A DNA stretch of 64,000 nt from Allodiplogaster sudhausi (Eukaryota > Nematoda > Chromadorea > Rhabditida > Diplogasteridae). The position numbers and the translations under genes are program-made. The notes under the pieces are model-generated. The model worked only from the letters and a program-made list of their open reading frames with translations. It did no database searches and had not been told where the DNA came from. This document shows positions 21,904-35,062 of this stretch, piece by piece (position 1 is the first letter of the stretch; each line of letters begins with the position of its first letter). The DNA lies in NCBI GenBank assembly GCA_945643635.1, contig CALZFC010000140.1:60001-124000 (forward strand). The letters are read 5' to 3'.

Positions 21904-22814
21904 CACCACTATAATACCAAAGCACTTACACAGTTTATTTTAATTGCATTTAGTAAATGTAGCAATATCTCATTGTCAGTCGATTTTCATTCAAACGACA
22001 CTAGTCACGGGAGGCAAGAATCATGCAATCTCATTTCGGAAAACACTTTATTGCATTCCCAGCGAAGCAAGAAAACCCGGCACTTCTACACGTCCTTCAA
22101 CTGATGGATACAGACGACGGAGCATTAGCAATAAATATTCAGTAGCCATGAAGCTAACAATTCCGTCACTTTTCTTGAATTCAGATTCGTGCAAATAGGC
22201 AACATAGGGAGTTTTTAATATGCCTTCACGACAAATGACAAGACTTGGAATCAAGTAATATCGGCACTTAAACGGGCCTTGGAACATAGTATAAGACGTA
22301 ATCAAAAATATCAAAACATCATTTAAAACGGTGAAACAGTGTCAACAAATCAACCTCCGAACCACCAAGCAATATTAAAGAAAAAAACACTCGTTCTTCT
22401 CAGTCAGTTCGTTTTGCGCCTAATAGTCGGGAATTCTACGGTATCAAGTGAGGAATGTGGAAAAAAGAGGGATAACCAGAGGAGTTAATTTCATTCCTCT
22501 GTTTTGCAAGTAATAAACATGCCTAAATTAAACACACAAAAAAACAGAGAAATTATATAGAGCCTTAAGGCAAAGGACAAGAAAATGTTAAAGAAATCGA
22601 AAGCCAACAAATGATATATAATATCATTATTTGGGCATATTTGACAGGACTCACTCAGCGAAGCAGGAACACCCGGCAATTGTCCATGTGAATATTCAGC
22701 ACACATTAATAAAATCATTTCACCACGTTTCACATACCCCGATTCATACAACTAGAAAAAGCGGGAGTTGTCTAGATCTTCTAGCAAAGATAAGCTACAT
22801 CGTGAATACACTCT
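21904..22814 (-). other. Spacer between A5 and A6
   Basis: Conserved array spacer sequence including GAAAACACTTTATTGC near 22,040. It probably contains the A6 3' UTR. No GA tract and no extra gene are seen. Confidence 0.55.
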
Positions 22815-23539
22815 CTACGAGTAGATCATTGTGCAGACCTGGGTGATCAAACTGTCAATATCCTCAATAGATCCGTTGATTCTCTCTCGGTCTGCGACTG
22901 GGATGACTGCCAAAAGGGCATCCTTTGCCAGCTCCGTCAGCTTCTTGACCTTCCCGAAGCAACGCGCTGGGATACGGTAGATCGAGTATGTGCTGTTCTT
23001 CACCAAGAGCATATCGCCTGAATGATTCCATCAATCAACTAGAAAACTAATTTTTGTACTTCTTTAAATGTACTTTTTGTACTTTTTGTTTCTTTTTGGA
23101 GTATATCGAAATCTTTGCACCATATTGTAACCGATTTCAGTTTTATAACCTTTAAAAGAAATCGGCGAAAAAATAGAGGATAACCAACCAGACGGTAATC
23201 TGATGCATCGATCACAGCGAACTCGGCCGAATGGAGTGACGCAGACGTGCCAGCTGAACGACTCAATGCTGTATTTCTAGTTCAATACCAAGGCAGCGGA
23301 GAAAGAGTTAGAGTAAAAAAAGAAATATAGGAAAGAATAGAAAAAAGGAAAAGAAAAAGTGATGCCTAGCCTTGGTTGAGCCGCCACATTGCCGTCCTTC
23401 GTGTTCCACCACTTGACAGCCGATCCTGGTTGAATACTGTCATTAGGGACCAGACTGTTGCGCTTCTCTGTCCACACGGTCGACAACTCGAAACGGAACT
23501 TAAAGTAGTTGTTAGGAGAAAATGCAGTTAAGCAATGAA

Positions 23540-23690
23540 AGCAATGGGAATAAAAAGCGTTGTTGAGGACCCAGCAAGAGAAGATAGGGCAGGAGGTATT
23601 GTGCTCGTAAACAGGGGTTTGTCAAAGGTCCTTGGGGAAGCCCGAAAGCATGGTAGGTCTGTCAAATCGACAGACCTTTCTTTTTCCTCG
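23540..23690. other. Unrelated insert between exons 6 and 7 of A6
   Basis: GC-richer sequence with no match in the other copies interrupts the short intron seen in A1 and A4. A small plus-strand open frame is present, but I do not recognise it. Confidence 0.35.
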
Positions 23691-24505
23691 GCGAAGACAT
23701 TCCAGAATGCAAACCATTTCGTATGATAGTGAGGCGCTGCGACACATATCGGTGCCAAGTTCCAGAACACCGTTGAGTTGACAATTAGATCAGTCGAAGA
23801 TAGCTACAGTCCTTCGGGCGCTAACTAATACCGAGCATATAATTAGCATATAATTTAAAATATTTTAATTTTTCTTATAAAATAAATTCACACTACTTTA
23901 TGACCACTAAGAAATGCATTAACAGTACATTTTTGCCCGGGTCTCTTTGCTCGTTTCAAAGAAACCTTGTAAATTCGACTTACGGATATACACGTAGTTC
24001 TCGTAGCGAAAGACGTCATCAATATAATCCGACATAGATGGACGTTCCCAGAGGTGGATGCGTTCAATGCTGCGGAGACGGTGGACCTGTCGATCTGCAG
24101 GCAGGATAAATCATATTGTGATACAGAAAACATCACTAGTATAGAAAATATCACTACCACCGAACAACTGAAAAAGTAGTAACATGTTAATGAAGAAAAA
24201 AAAACCATTCGGATCGGAGTCGCCTACAGTTCCCTCCAGAATACACTCACGATTACGAAGATCGAACTAAAGCAATTGAATAATTATACAAGTCCTTAAA
24301 GTTGCATAATAAAGAACATCAGATTTTAAAGAAAAGCACAAACTTTTCCATAGACGAAAAATGTGTTCGGCGTGTCAGGCGAGAATACCAAGTGGATGTA
24401 ATCCTGGCGAAAGCCAATACAATGTCTCCAGAGCATTCTGCGGGAAAAAGAAAGATAATATTCTCCAGCTAACGATAGACTTATAACCCTGGTAATCTGA
24501 CTTGC

Positions 24506-24622
24506 GCCTTATAATAATAATTCATCGAGAAATAGAGCCTAATAATAATTCATCGAGAAATAGAGCCTAATAATATCTCATCGAGAAGTAGAGCCTAATA
24601 ATAATTCATCGAGAAATAACGC
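24506..24622. repeat. 28-bp tandem repeat, four copies
   Basis: Units of the form TAATAATAATTCATCGAG plus AAATAGAGCC repeat with a 28-bp period. It lies in an intron of A6. Confidence 0.85.
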
Positions 24623-25717
24623 CTTTTGGTGTGGGCAGTGTCTCATGTACGGTAAGAATATTCTTACTTCGTTTGAAAACTCTGTCGTTCGGAAATCTCA
24701 ATTCCATATTATTAGGGGCAAGTCAAATTACCAGAGAATCAAATTTACAAAATACTGTGGTTCAACTTGATACAATCAAACAAAACTTTGAAATCGTGAG
24801 ATATTACTATGACGAAAAGTGAAATAAAATTAGATGATTTATTTAATCTTAAAATTTTGCAGTGGTGACCTGATATCAATGATGTAGAGGAGTGTGAAGC
24901 GACGATCCTCGCCGAGTTGCAGAATAGAGATCTCGTTTTGGTTGAGGACGAATCCAAGAAGAGAAGGACTCAGAACGTGGAGGTGCTGATGACGTTCTAG
25001 AAGGCCGAGACCAATGAGTTCCTCACGACAAGTGTGATCCTGCAATGGGGAACAACAAACTGTTGGAAAATCGCAAGCACATCAAGCATTAACCTCAACC
25101 AGGGAATAAAATGGGGGGTACGAATCGGTCTACCCACGCAATTTTTGAGACCAGAAAATTCAACTTTTTGGCATAAGCCACCCTATTTTTTTTTACGAAG
25201 AAAAATTTACATTTTTGGCTTTCCCACCTTTTGTGAGGCCTTCGGAAGACTTACCCACCCATTTTTGTGGGACCCTCGGACCTCCCTTTTTTACTATGAC
25301 CTCAGCTTAATGAACAGAACAACATTGGTAAATTTTGAGTATGTGACAATCTTTCAAATCATAACCAGAGTGATCACGCGCCAACCAAGCCACAGATTCG
25401 TCATCAAGTCGAAGACGTGAACCTCAATTGTAGAGGAATACTGTATGTTTAATTTTTCCAAGTGAATTGGGTGCAAAAAAAAGATTCTATACAACGGTTA
25501 AATTCAAAGAACAAGTATAGAAAGACCGACACGAATAGACCTCATTTTCTTCTAATTCGGTGTTCACACAACTCCAGCATACGGCAAGGACCAGCTCGTC
25601 GATGACTGCGAGCTCTGTTACTTGCAACCTGCACGACGTCTCATCCAGATACTCCCCGTCCAAAAGTTGCTCCATTGAGAAGTGGCGACCGCGCAAACGG
25701 CATTCCGGCAAAGTCAT

Positions 25718-27348
25718 CTCGCTCTCTAGGAATATATTGATCATGCTGCATGAGACGAGAAGCATTAATGCAACCAGAATAAAAGTCATAAAATGACGAT
25801 TACGATAAATAAGGAAAAAACGCGGGATGGTAGAAATCGGAGGAGTAATGAATGTGTGGTAAAGCTTCCAATGAATTCCATATCCTCGTTCAATCACACC
25901 ACCTTCCTAATTAATCCATAAAGAATATCTCAGTCGATTAGCATTCAAACGACACAAGTTACTCGGACCTCTAGATTCACACTGCCTCTTTTCGAAATAC
26001 ACTTTATTGCAAGCTCCTCTTCCAGAATGCCAATGTTACAATGCCTCCACGACACATTTACAAACTTAGGATCAAGTCAAATCGACGACAAAATGAGGGG
26101 TTTGGAACATAATATACGATAGTCGTGATATACAGTAATACCTCCACTTATTAGTAACGGGAAACAGTATACTGTATCATTGCAAATAAAATTAGAAATA
26201 TATGGACCTGTGATCTGTATACAAATAGGTCTACTAATAAAACATGAACATTCTTCATCTTCAATCTGTTGGCTGTGGATATCTCAAGTCTACCAGGACA
26301 TCCCTAGTACATTTGAGCTTGTCTCAGAAAAATACTCTACGCATCTCCAAAAAATGTTCGCGCGGAATATAATTAGGAGCCTATTTACACATCTTTAAAG
26401 AAAAAGTGAAAATGAATCTAGGGACAACCAATAATGGCTAAATCCTAATTCTTCTCAGTCGGTAGGTTCTTTTTTGGGTCTAATACCGGGAATTCTACGG
26501 ATTCAAGTGAGGGATGTGAAAAAAAGACAGAAAGAACCACAAGAATAGGAAGATAATTATAGAACTTAAAGTAGTCCTATAAATAGGATTCCTCTGAAGA
26601 CATTGCTTAGGACCTTTAAACATCATACATCATACATCATACATCACACAAACTACTATCACTTCTCGTCAAAGGCACGGACCCGGTGAGGCAAGTAGAC
26701 AAAGACGGACCGCACACAATAAAACAAACAAAAGTATCTCTGCTCTTCTGAAATACCGTAACCAACAAAGACACCGAATGCTAAAGTATACGGTGGAGGA
26801 GCTTCAAGAAACCGCTTACATCGACGATATCAATCTTGGCAAAGAGAGACAAAATAATTTAGCAATCAACAATAAATAAGTTGGAGGGATCAATAAAGAA
26901 TCTATGAAAAAAGAAGCCTTGGATACGTCAACAACTTAAATTTATGGATCTCGTGTAAATGGTGGGAGGGGGGGGGGGCGCTCAGATTATTTGGCAACAG
27001 GCCAAACATTAGGGGGGGGGATATCGGGGGCACCTGGAGGACCTAGTCCATGCACGGTCCCTTAAGCTACTCATCGCCTGCACCAGCAATCGACGCCGCT
27101 TCCCTCTCTGCGTCGTTTACTGGACTGCTTCTTAAACACAATTTTAATTTCCTTAGATCTTTTTACTTCAGAGATATTCTAACATTTATTTTCAGTTTTT
27201 TTTTTAAATCAATTCAACTCTTTTTCATATACAATACATGACTAGGTAACGTCGACCTTTTTGGGAAAAACTAGTACACGAAAAAATTGATCAATGAGTA
27301 ATCCATCTCCCTATTCTCTAGCAATCTTTTTTCTTTTGATATTCCCCA
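25718..27348. other. Right end of the A array and unique intergenic DNA
   Basis: To about 26,570 this is array spacer, including the CACTTTATTGCAAGC block, which suggests the array once continued. Further right is unique sequence with a short CATCATA repeat near 26,620-26,650 and poly-G runs near 26,965 and 27,015. No exon is seen. Confidence 0.5.
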
Positions 27349-27530
27349 AATGAACTCACTCTCTCTCTTTCTCTCTCTCTCTATCGCTCTCTCATTCTCT
27401 CTATCGCTCTCTCATTCTCTCTATCGCTCTCTCATTCTCTCTATCGCTCTCTCTCTCATTCTCTTTCTTTCTCTCTCTCTCTCTATCGCTCTCTCTCATT
27501 CTCTTTCTCTTTCTTTCTCTCTCTCTCTCA
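27349..27530. repeat. CT microsatellite next to the vps-26 stop
   Basis: (CT)n with CTATCG and CATTCT variants ends within a few bases of the vps-26 stop codon. It would lie in the 3' UTR of that gene as GA repeat. Confidence 0.9.
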
Positions 27531-27534
27531 CCAC

Positions 27535-27749
27535 TCACCCATTCTCTCCTCCTCCATGTCCCTCCTCCTCATTGCTCGTCGAATCTGCCGTCATTTCGAG
27601 TGCGCGCCTCAGTGGCTTCTCGCACTTGCGCCAGAGAGTCACTTCCTGAAAAGGTAAAGGGAGGAATTATCAAGGTAGATTTGTATGGAGAAAGAGAAGA
27701 GAGAAAGAAAGAGAGAAGGAGGGAGAGAAGAGAGAGAAGGAAAGAGAGG

Positions 27750-27798
<49 letters not shown>

Positions 27799-30700
27799 GT
27801 TAGAGAAAGGGAAAGGGGGAGAACTGGGGAGAGCGAAAAAACTGGCAAGAACTAAACCAATAAACACCAACCTTTTAGTTTGAATTGAGCAAGAAAGGAA
27901 ATAAGAATGAAATGGAGAAAGTTAGCTTCTTTTGACCCCCAAGTACCATTCCTAAGTAAGTAAAGATATTTTTACTGAAATAAGAATGAAATGGAGAAAG
28001 TTAGCCTCTTTTCACCCACAAGCACCATTCCTATGTAAGTAAAAAAAATTAAAGCTCTTCTGACATGCTGCTTGAAGTACCGGCGGTCTTCTTCATCAAC
28101 GAGCACCAGGTTCAGGAAGTACTTGACGGAGAACTTCTTGCTAACCTCACGCATCGTTGGCGTCAGATCGTAGCCACCGAGGAAGAGACGGATCGGGATG
28201 GACTCGCCTGGAGGAGAGAAGAAGAGAAATAAGAATGGAATAAAATATAAATAGATAAAAATCATCATCATAGAAATAAAACATGAATTGTATAAGCAGT
28301 AATTCCAACATTGTTTCTCATAGTGGATGAATATTATGGACTGGCCTGGTGTAGAGAAAAGATGAAATCAGAAGAGGATGAAAACCATTCTCATGGAAAT
28401 GAAATAAGAATAATACTACTTGTTTCAGTACTTCTCATCGGAAAAGAAAAGAAACTGTAATAATACGGTGACGAAGAAAAAGGTATGTAATTTCGCTTGC
28501 CACTAATTACCATTTTTTCTAGTACCTCTTTACGTTCTCTCACTCTCACCTCTTTCCATTCTCTCTCCCTCTCTCTCTCTTTCTCTCTTCTCCCTAACCT
28601 CGAACTGGCGCTCCGTCCATGATCTCGTACCGTGCAATCGTCTCGTTCTCGTTGTAGCCGTTTGCTCCTAAAGAACCTTTTTTTATTTTCCATTTTTAAT
28701 ACCTCATGTCAAATGTTTTTTTTTCATAATATTAAACGAAAAGGAATATTTTTCCCTCAAGTAATCATATTGCAAAAATAAGAAAGATGTTCCAAAATAA
28801 TAAAAAAGCGACAGAACAATCAATTCGTGATATTATTTTTCTCCCCTAACCTGATCCAACAGTTTCCCTCTTGATAATAGTCAGCTCCATGTACTTGATC
28901 TTGATGCGCACCAGCAGGAAGTATATCTTGCCGACGATCACATCACGGAGATGGTACCTTAAAATGCACATATATTAATTTAATATGATTATGTATTTAC
29001 AATTATTGCAACTATTATGCACTATAACCGCTATTATTATATGAAACCTTATTATTATAACTATTATTATTATTATATTCTCCGTACGTAAAGTCAGCAT
29101 TTGAAATAATACGCTGTATCTATGTAAAAGTAAGTACACAGCATTTTGAAATATCCTTAGAAATAACCTATATTTTAGGCCTAAAAGATCTTTAAATAGA
29201 TCGTCCTTTATCTCATATTTTACAATAACAAAAAAGAAACAAAAGTTTCCACTAACTTGTCTTTGTTGTACTCAAATTCGATGTGCAGGCAGTCCTCAAT
29301 GCCAACCTAAAATAGAAATCTATTTCTGTTAAGATATCTTTTATTTATAGCGAATACTATATTTAGAACATCTTTGACATTTCAAAAGCTTTTCCCAATG
29401 ACTAAGTTTTTTTTTTAATTCTGCAAACTCTACTTGTTTTACATTGAAATAGCGTGTGAACGTCTACAGCGGTGGAATTCCCATTGTTTCCACCCATTGT
29501 TCCCCTCGATGAGAATATAGTAGTCAATTTAGCCATTTAAAAAAGACGTGTTTATTACCTTTTGCATCCTTATACGCCCTAATAATAGATTCTACACCGA
29601 TTGTAATCACATTTATTCTATCTTTGTCTCAATGAAAGAGAAAAAGACGTTCAAAATTTCACCAAAAATAGAATGGACATTCTATTTCTTTTTCGCATAG
29701 CTATACCCCGTACAAACATATGCTTTTTTTTCTCTTCGAACAGCCAGAAAAAATTAGATACACTTCCAGAGAACCAGAGATTTTTTCTATCATATCACAC
29801 AACCAAACGACGTTCAAATTTTTTTTAAAGAAAATTTTAAAGGCCTTTGAACTATAGCGTGAAATCGTAACTATAGTTAACTTTATAAGTTGCCTAAAAG
29901 ACGGCCCGGCCCGAATTGGTGGGGCTCTTCTGGTTTTCGCGAAACCCAGGGTTTTTCGGGAAACCCAAGGTTTTTTTCAACTACACCCACCTCCATCTTC
30001 AGACTCTTCTCCGCCTCTCTGTAGCTGCTGAGCGTGTGCACGATGATGTCCATCTCTCGCACGATATCCGTCAGTCGACGCACGATGGTGACCCGAAGAA
30101 AATACCTGAAAAATTTTGTAAATTAAGAATGGAAATGCTAGTAGTCTATTAAGAATGGATATTACCGTAGTCTATTAAGAATGGATATTACCGTAGTCCT
30201 TTAATAATGGATATTACTGTAGTCCATTAATAATGGATATTACCGTAGTCTATTAACAATAGACACATTAGTGGTCCATTAAGAATGGACGTTAAGTGGT
30301 CCATCAAGAATAGAACATTAATATATCCATTCTTATTAAAAATGGATTACTAATATATCCATCCTTCCGTTAAGAATTGAAATATATGCAGAATGCTACC
30401 AAAAAATTTTTTTTTATAAATACCAATTTCATACGGCTACAATTCAATTTTTTAATTCGTGAAAAATCAAAATTCCTCTCCCAACCTCAACTTGACATTC
30501 TGGCCAATGTACGACTCGTACGGCTTCTCCGGATTCGGGAACTCGAACCGGAAGAAAAGGCAACTTTTGTTTTAAGGCCGAAAAAATAATTCCTGATAAA
30601 GAGAACAACCGAACTCGTAGAGTACTGTATAACTCCCGGGTTACTGTAGAATTAGAAATTTCTTCAAACTATACAGTTCACTTTAAGGGATGAAAGAAGC

Positions 30701-33112
30701 GGGTATTGGGCCTAAGTTAAGTGAAGATTAAGCTAAAGTTAAGCCTAGATTAAGCTTAGGGTTAAGCTTAAGTCATGTCTAGATAGCGCTTCCTTCCGTA
30801 CTTAATGGAAGTGTTCTCCGTAAGCTCTCCGGAGTGTGCCAAGTCACGGGTGAGAGAGATGAAGTCATGCTGGTTGCCACGGTCGTAATATGCCTCTGAA
30901 AATTATATATATATATTTTTTTTTCGCCAATATTCTGTTAACAAGAGAACATGCAAAAGTTGTCGAATACTAAATATATTAGTCTTATTTATATTGACTT
31001 CAAGATATGGAAGACTCTGCTAACGGAGACATTTTCCACTTGTGACATTGTATATCTCCAAAAGACTGGCTGACTAACCCCATCAACCTGCATGGTTGCC
31101 CTGTCAACGCGACAATTATTTTTCACACAAACAATCCGGTACTTCAGAAATTCCCATGTTGTCAAGTGTCTCCAATGCAATGATTAACAACGTCGATATT
31201 TGTTCCCAGCCATTTGAATACCATTTCAAGAAGAAGAAAAAACCATACTCTCTCGCCAAGTAACACTAAAAATAAAGCTCAACCAACCAATTTGGCCGAT
31301 GAATTCGATGCGAATTCCCTGGTGTTCGAGCTTCTGATTGGCCTTCTTCAGTGTAATCTGAAATATATAGTTTTCAATTTCAGCAGTTAAAATTGTAAAA
31401 ATATTTACCTAAAAGAAAGACATCGAGTACCATACATAATTCTTCTGCCTTAATTAAACTTAGACTTAACTCTTGCTAATTTAAATTATAATGGATTATC
31501 GTTAGTCATACAATATAATTTAAATAATTATAAGTAATAATTTAAACAGTCTTTGAAGACCTCAACAGTCCCAGCCACGGTCTCGCCATCGTAGAAGAGA
31601 AAGTGCGTGTCGCTCGTGCCATCTTCGTTTCTTATTCGGGCTCGCTAAAATGGGAATAAAAAATCATCCCCTTTTAAAGACTCTTAAAATAGATAACGAA
31701 AAATAAGAAGATTCCCCCAGATATTCCTAATAACAGCTTATATTACTACTAAGAACTCATTTTTAAATATCTTTAACATAATAATAAAGAAAAAATAAAT
31801 ATCTAAAAAATATATATATAAATTAAAAACCTGTCGATTATCCTGATCAGCGAGAACGATGGCAATCTCTGCCGACTGGCCGAAGCCGAAGAGCATCGCC
31901 TGCTGAGTAGACAAGTTTTTCCCCCATTTTTTTTACAACAATTTTTTTTATAAATAATAAACTTCACAAAACTATACCTATGATATTAATTGTAATACTT
32001 TAAATAATAAACTTCACAAAACTATACCTATGATATTAATTGTAACTCTTTATAAAGTATTTTTATCAAAAATTCGATTCAAAAGATATAAAATAAGTCA
32101 TTTATCCGTCACAAGAATATAAGAAAGAAGTAAAGTACAAGAAAGAAGAGAGGATTAGAGGAGTTTCAAGTAAGCGATAAGAAAGATATGGCTTCTGTGG
32201 ATGTATATCTCTCATGGGTAGTACGGGAAAGTCTGGGGAGTACGGGAAAGAAAGGAAACGGGATAGCATTCAAATGCCACTTTCACACGGATTGAGTACA
32301 TGGAGTGCTAAAGTGTATTTTATCAATGCAGCGGATGTAGCTAAAATGAGACAATAGTATTGTAAAGAAAGGATTGTATATATATAGCCAGCAGCTCTAA
32401 AAGTAATATAATAACATATTCCGCGCTTGTTCAACGAGAACAATAACAAAATACAAAATCTGTTTTTTTTAGCTCGATTATATAAAACGAATGAACCTTG
32501 CCCTCAATCTTCTTTTAATGTTTCATGTAAGCCAGTCAAAAGGATCCACTACAAATTGAGCATTACCTTAATCCCCTCCAGAATGCTAAGTGAGAAAGGG
32601 ATTCCGACACACAATGTACATTTGCGCATTAATAAAGGAAAAGTGCCCCTGATTCAGGGAGAAAAGCAGTGAAAGCTTCGCGCGTGGGAAGGAGGCAGGA
32701 AAGGACGAGTTAATTATAGGCTAGACTCGAGCGCAATTCGTCTAGCTTCTCCCTTAATCCTCTTCTTTCTCTTTTTTCTGCTCTATAAAACATAAAAGGA
32801 AGTGCATTTTCAACCAAACAAAGAGAAAATAAACACCAAAAACTATGAATGCAACGTAGGAAATGGAAAACACGTTGTCGAAATAAGCGGCTGATGATGG
32901 ATGGACGATGTGTTTATGGCTACGATGAGTCATTTCGTTTCCAACAAAATTCTTTGACGTACAGAGAGGGGGCGGGGCAATGGAACAGCACAAATCGAAG
33001 ATGGCATATTGAGTTTATGGATGGCGGCAAAACGCTGTGGAAATTTAGTTTGAGTTTTTTTTAGTAAAATAACTTGAATAAAAAAACTTATATTCTTGTT
33101 GATACTAACCAT
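27535..33112 (-). CDS. vps-26: VPS26 retromer subunit
   Basis: Twelve exons join to 331 aa, close to the ~327 aa of animal VPS26A: 33110-33112, 31831-31902, 31561-31644, 31288-31357, 30802-30895, 30486-30563, 29991-30105, 29257-29306, 28851-28957, 28599-28667, 28065-28207 and 27535-27645. All junctions are GT-AG and keep phase. Diagnostic segments are HFLFYDGE, LEHQGIRIEFIGQIE, EKPYESYIGQNVKLR, M-E-V-G-I-E-D-C-L-H-I-E-F, GESIPIRLFL and NLVLVDEEDRRYFK. VPS26 is an arrestin-fold protein that, with VPS35 and VPS29, forms the cargo-selective retromer core on endosomes for retrograde transport. The first exon contributes only the ATG. A start at the internal ATG of exon 2 (MLFGFGQ) is possible. 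The C terminus is Glu/Gly-rich and variable, as in the family. GA repeats and duplications sit in introns. Confidence 0.95.
27692..27800. repeat. GA microsatellite in vps-26 intron 11
   Basis: Interrupted (GA)n near the 3' end of the last intron of vps-26. Confidence 0.88.
27898..28043. repeat. 79-bp direct duplication in vps-26 intron 11
   Basis: Two copies start GAAATAAGAATGAAATGG, 79 bp apart, with a few differences. The second abuts exon 11. Confidence 0.8.
30142..30323. repeat. 26-bp minisatellite in vps-26 intron 6
   Basis: About seven units of a TAGTCTATTAAGAATGG plus ATATTACCG motif, increasingly divergent to the right. Confidence 0.85.
31951..32050. repeat. 50-bp tandem duplication in vps-26 intron 1
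   Basis: Two near-identical units beginning TAAATAATAAACTTCAC, 50 bp apart. Confidence 0.9.
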
Positions 33113-33900
33113 GTTTAGTTGCTCTGGCACTTAAAAGTTGCTGGAGTTCGAGGAAGAAGTCAGCGGAAGCTCCGGAAGAGACCACCAGCGTTCAGAGCCG
33201 TGAGAGGATTGCCCCCAAGACTGGCGCCGGTGACCACTAGTCTATAAACAAAAAGGGAATGAGAGTGTGAGGGTGACAGAGAGAGAGAGAGAGACGCAGA
33301 GAAAGAACGATAAAATAGAATGAGAGTTGCTGAAGCATGTGGCCATTGCAAATATGGAAAAAGAGGACATCAAATGAAATTTCACACGCGGATCTAATCT
33401 GATCCTGATCCTGAAAAAAAACGAAACAGATTCATGCATTCGTTTCTTATGGTTCGAAGAAGAAAAAACACCATGACAACTGCTGAATTTTCGAGGGATT
33501 CAATGAAAGATGACGTGGGAAATAAGGAAAAAAGGACGCAAACTTGGCGGGAGAGCTTGTAAAGCTAATATCTGGGATTACAAAGCATGAAATAGCCGAG
33601 TTCATAGCATACGAAAGAACTTGCAATGAGAATACATCAACGAGCAGTAGAAAGCAGTAAATAACGCCATCATGGAAAGCTTACAAAGTGTGTGCAAACA
33701 CAGGATTATCAGCTAGCAACACAATTGCGCTTTATCCTTTGCGCAATGCGCGCCGTGTTTGATTTGAAGGAAAGTTGTATCCCATGCGGAAAAGCCTTAT
33801 AATAGCGTAACTACCGTAATCTTCGAGAACAGCGTTAGGAAAAATACGCTGAATTTATTTTTGGATTTGGATTTGCACCGCTGCCGACGCCGCCGCCGCG
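33113..33900. promoter_or_regulatory. Shared head-to-head promoter region of vps-26 and mS37
   Basis: A 788-bp gap separates the divergent start codons. No TATA box is evident near either gene. A short GA tract lies near 33,280. Bidirectional activity is inferred from arrangement only. On the vps-26 side, CTTTTAAG lies 18 nt before the ATG and could be a trans-splice acceptor. Confidence 0.45.
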
Positions 33901-34898
33901 ATGCTCTTCTCGAACCCGCTGCTGAAAGAGGCGGCACTCGCGCGGAATAAGAGCATCTACCCAAAGGTCACCTCCTTCTCCGAAGTACTGCCGCTCTCTT
34001 GCAAGAATCGCATCAATCAGAAGAGCGCGAAGCAAGCGAGTAAGTTTGGGATTCTTTTTTCTCATTTCTTTTTCTACCTTTTAAAACTCGATGCATTAAA
34101 TGCTTTGGTTTATTTTTCGGTTTCATTTGAATTCAATCTTATCTGAGTTCCATTCGCGTTTTGCTTTGTCAGAAGCAGTCTTTCATAGCCATTTGTACGG
34201 AAACTTTTTGGGGTTTTGCCGTAGGGAAGAGGGCTTAATTGTTTTGATTAATTGTTGTTTTTTTTTCTTGATTGATTCTCTCCTCATTTCCAGCCTCGTC
34301 ATGTACGCAAGAGCTCCAAGCGCTCTTTGGCTGCCTCAAGAAGTGGGAGTTCGACGATAAGCCGTGCGCGCCACAGCACGCTTCCTACATGCAATGCGTG
34401 CATACGGCAGACAAGGCGGCACGCGAGTACCAGGAGGCCGCCAAGAAGGTCAGCCATCTTGAGCTCCGGTTTTGATTTTCAATTTATTTAAAAACAACTA
34501 GTTCATCATTGACACCTGATGAACTCCTGTTTCTTAAACCGTTTAACGATGACGTAATATCATTCTCTATTAATAGAACGAACTGCTCATTTCGATAATT
34601 AATTCTAATTACGTTATCCTAACATTGTTGAAGCTATTGAAGTATTTACTCGTAAATTACAATAAAAGAGATCGTGGTTTATGATCCCGATTTCTTATCT
34701 TTTCCTGTTTTCCAGGGCACACTTGGCGACTGCAGCGAGCGGCGCTCGATGACCACGGCGCAGTTCAACAAGTTGATGCAGCTCTTCCCTCAGCCCAACC
34801 TCGGCACTCCTCCCTATCGCCAGTTGAAGAGGCTGCCGTCGCAAGAGTACGGCGATGACCTCTTTCATCGAAAGGGCTACAAGGGCAAGCCCAGCTAG
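33901..34898 (+). CDS. Mitochondrial ribosomal protein mS37 (CHCHD1 homologue)
   Basis: Three exons (33901-34039, 34294-34448, 34716-34898) join to 158 aa with GT-AG junctions. Exon 2 holds a CHCH domain with twin CX9C motifs, C-T-Q-E-L-Q-A-L-F-G-C and C-A-P-Q-H-A-S-Y-M-Q-C, which form two disulphides after import by the Mia40 pathway. The following N-K-L-M-Q-L-F-P segment matches the conserved C-terminal motif of CHCHD1 (NKLLQRFP in the human protein). The family is a component of the small mitoribosomal subunit. This copy is longer than the ~118-aa human protein, because of extra residues at both ends. The ATG follows a GCC-rich context. The gene is divergent from vps-26 and 5' to rpl-39. 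Confidence 0.85.
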
Positions 34899-35056
34899 GA
34901 AGAGGGCCCTCCAAAGACCCCAAGATGGCCTGAGACCCAGTCAACTTGGTCCAAATTGCTCTGTGGCCTCTTTTCCGGTGGCTACAGAGCCCCCTCTTCG
35001 TGTATATAAAGTGCAGCAGTTGACTTAGGCTAACGACATTTTACGGGTTTTGCCAA

Positions 35057-35062
35057 AATAAA
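35057..35062 (+). terminator. Polyadenylation signal of mS37 gene
   Basis: AATAAA about 160 nt after the stop codon, in an otherwise gene-free stretch. Confidence 0.7.

Larger units (their letters stand above)
22815..25717 (-). pseudogene. A6, near-complete A-family copy with one nonsense codon
   Basis: Exon 1 (25541-25717, 59 codons), exon 2 (about 25370-25426), exon 3 (to R before GTCACC, about 24864-25040), exon 4 (about 24345-24440), exon 5a (about 24205-24285), exon 5b (about 23985-24095), exon 7 (about 23382-23505), exon 8 (about 23190-23260) and the last exon (22815 to about 23014) are all open and in phase. Exon 6 reads I-F-D followed by TGA where A2 and A5 have TGC, so translation would stop there. 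A ~150-bp unrelated insert lies between exons 6 and 7. Ablation by a single substitution means this copy was functional recently, or is expressed as a truncated protein. Confidence 0.68.

Noticed and set aside
23535..23726. Small plus-strand frame resembling a conserved protein fragment
   Set aside because: No domain could be named, it lies antisense inside an insert in A6, and there are no splice or promoter signals.
32427..32672. Plus-strand frame inside the first vps-26 intron
   Set aside because: No recognisable motif, and the AT-rich composition fits intron sequence.
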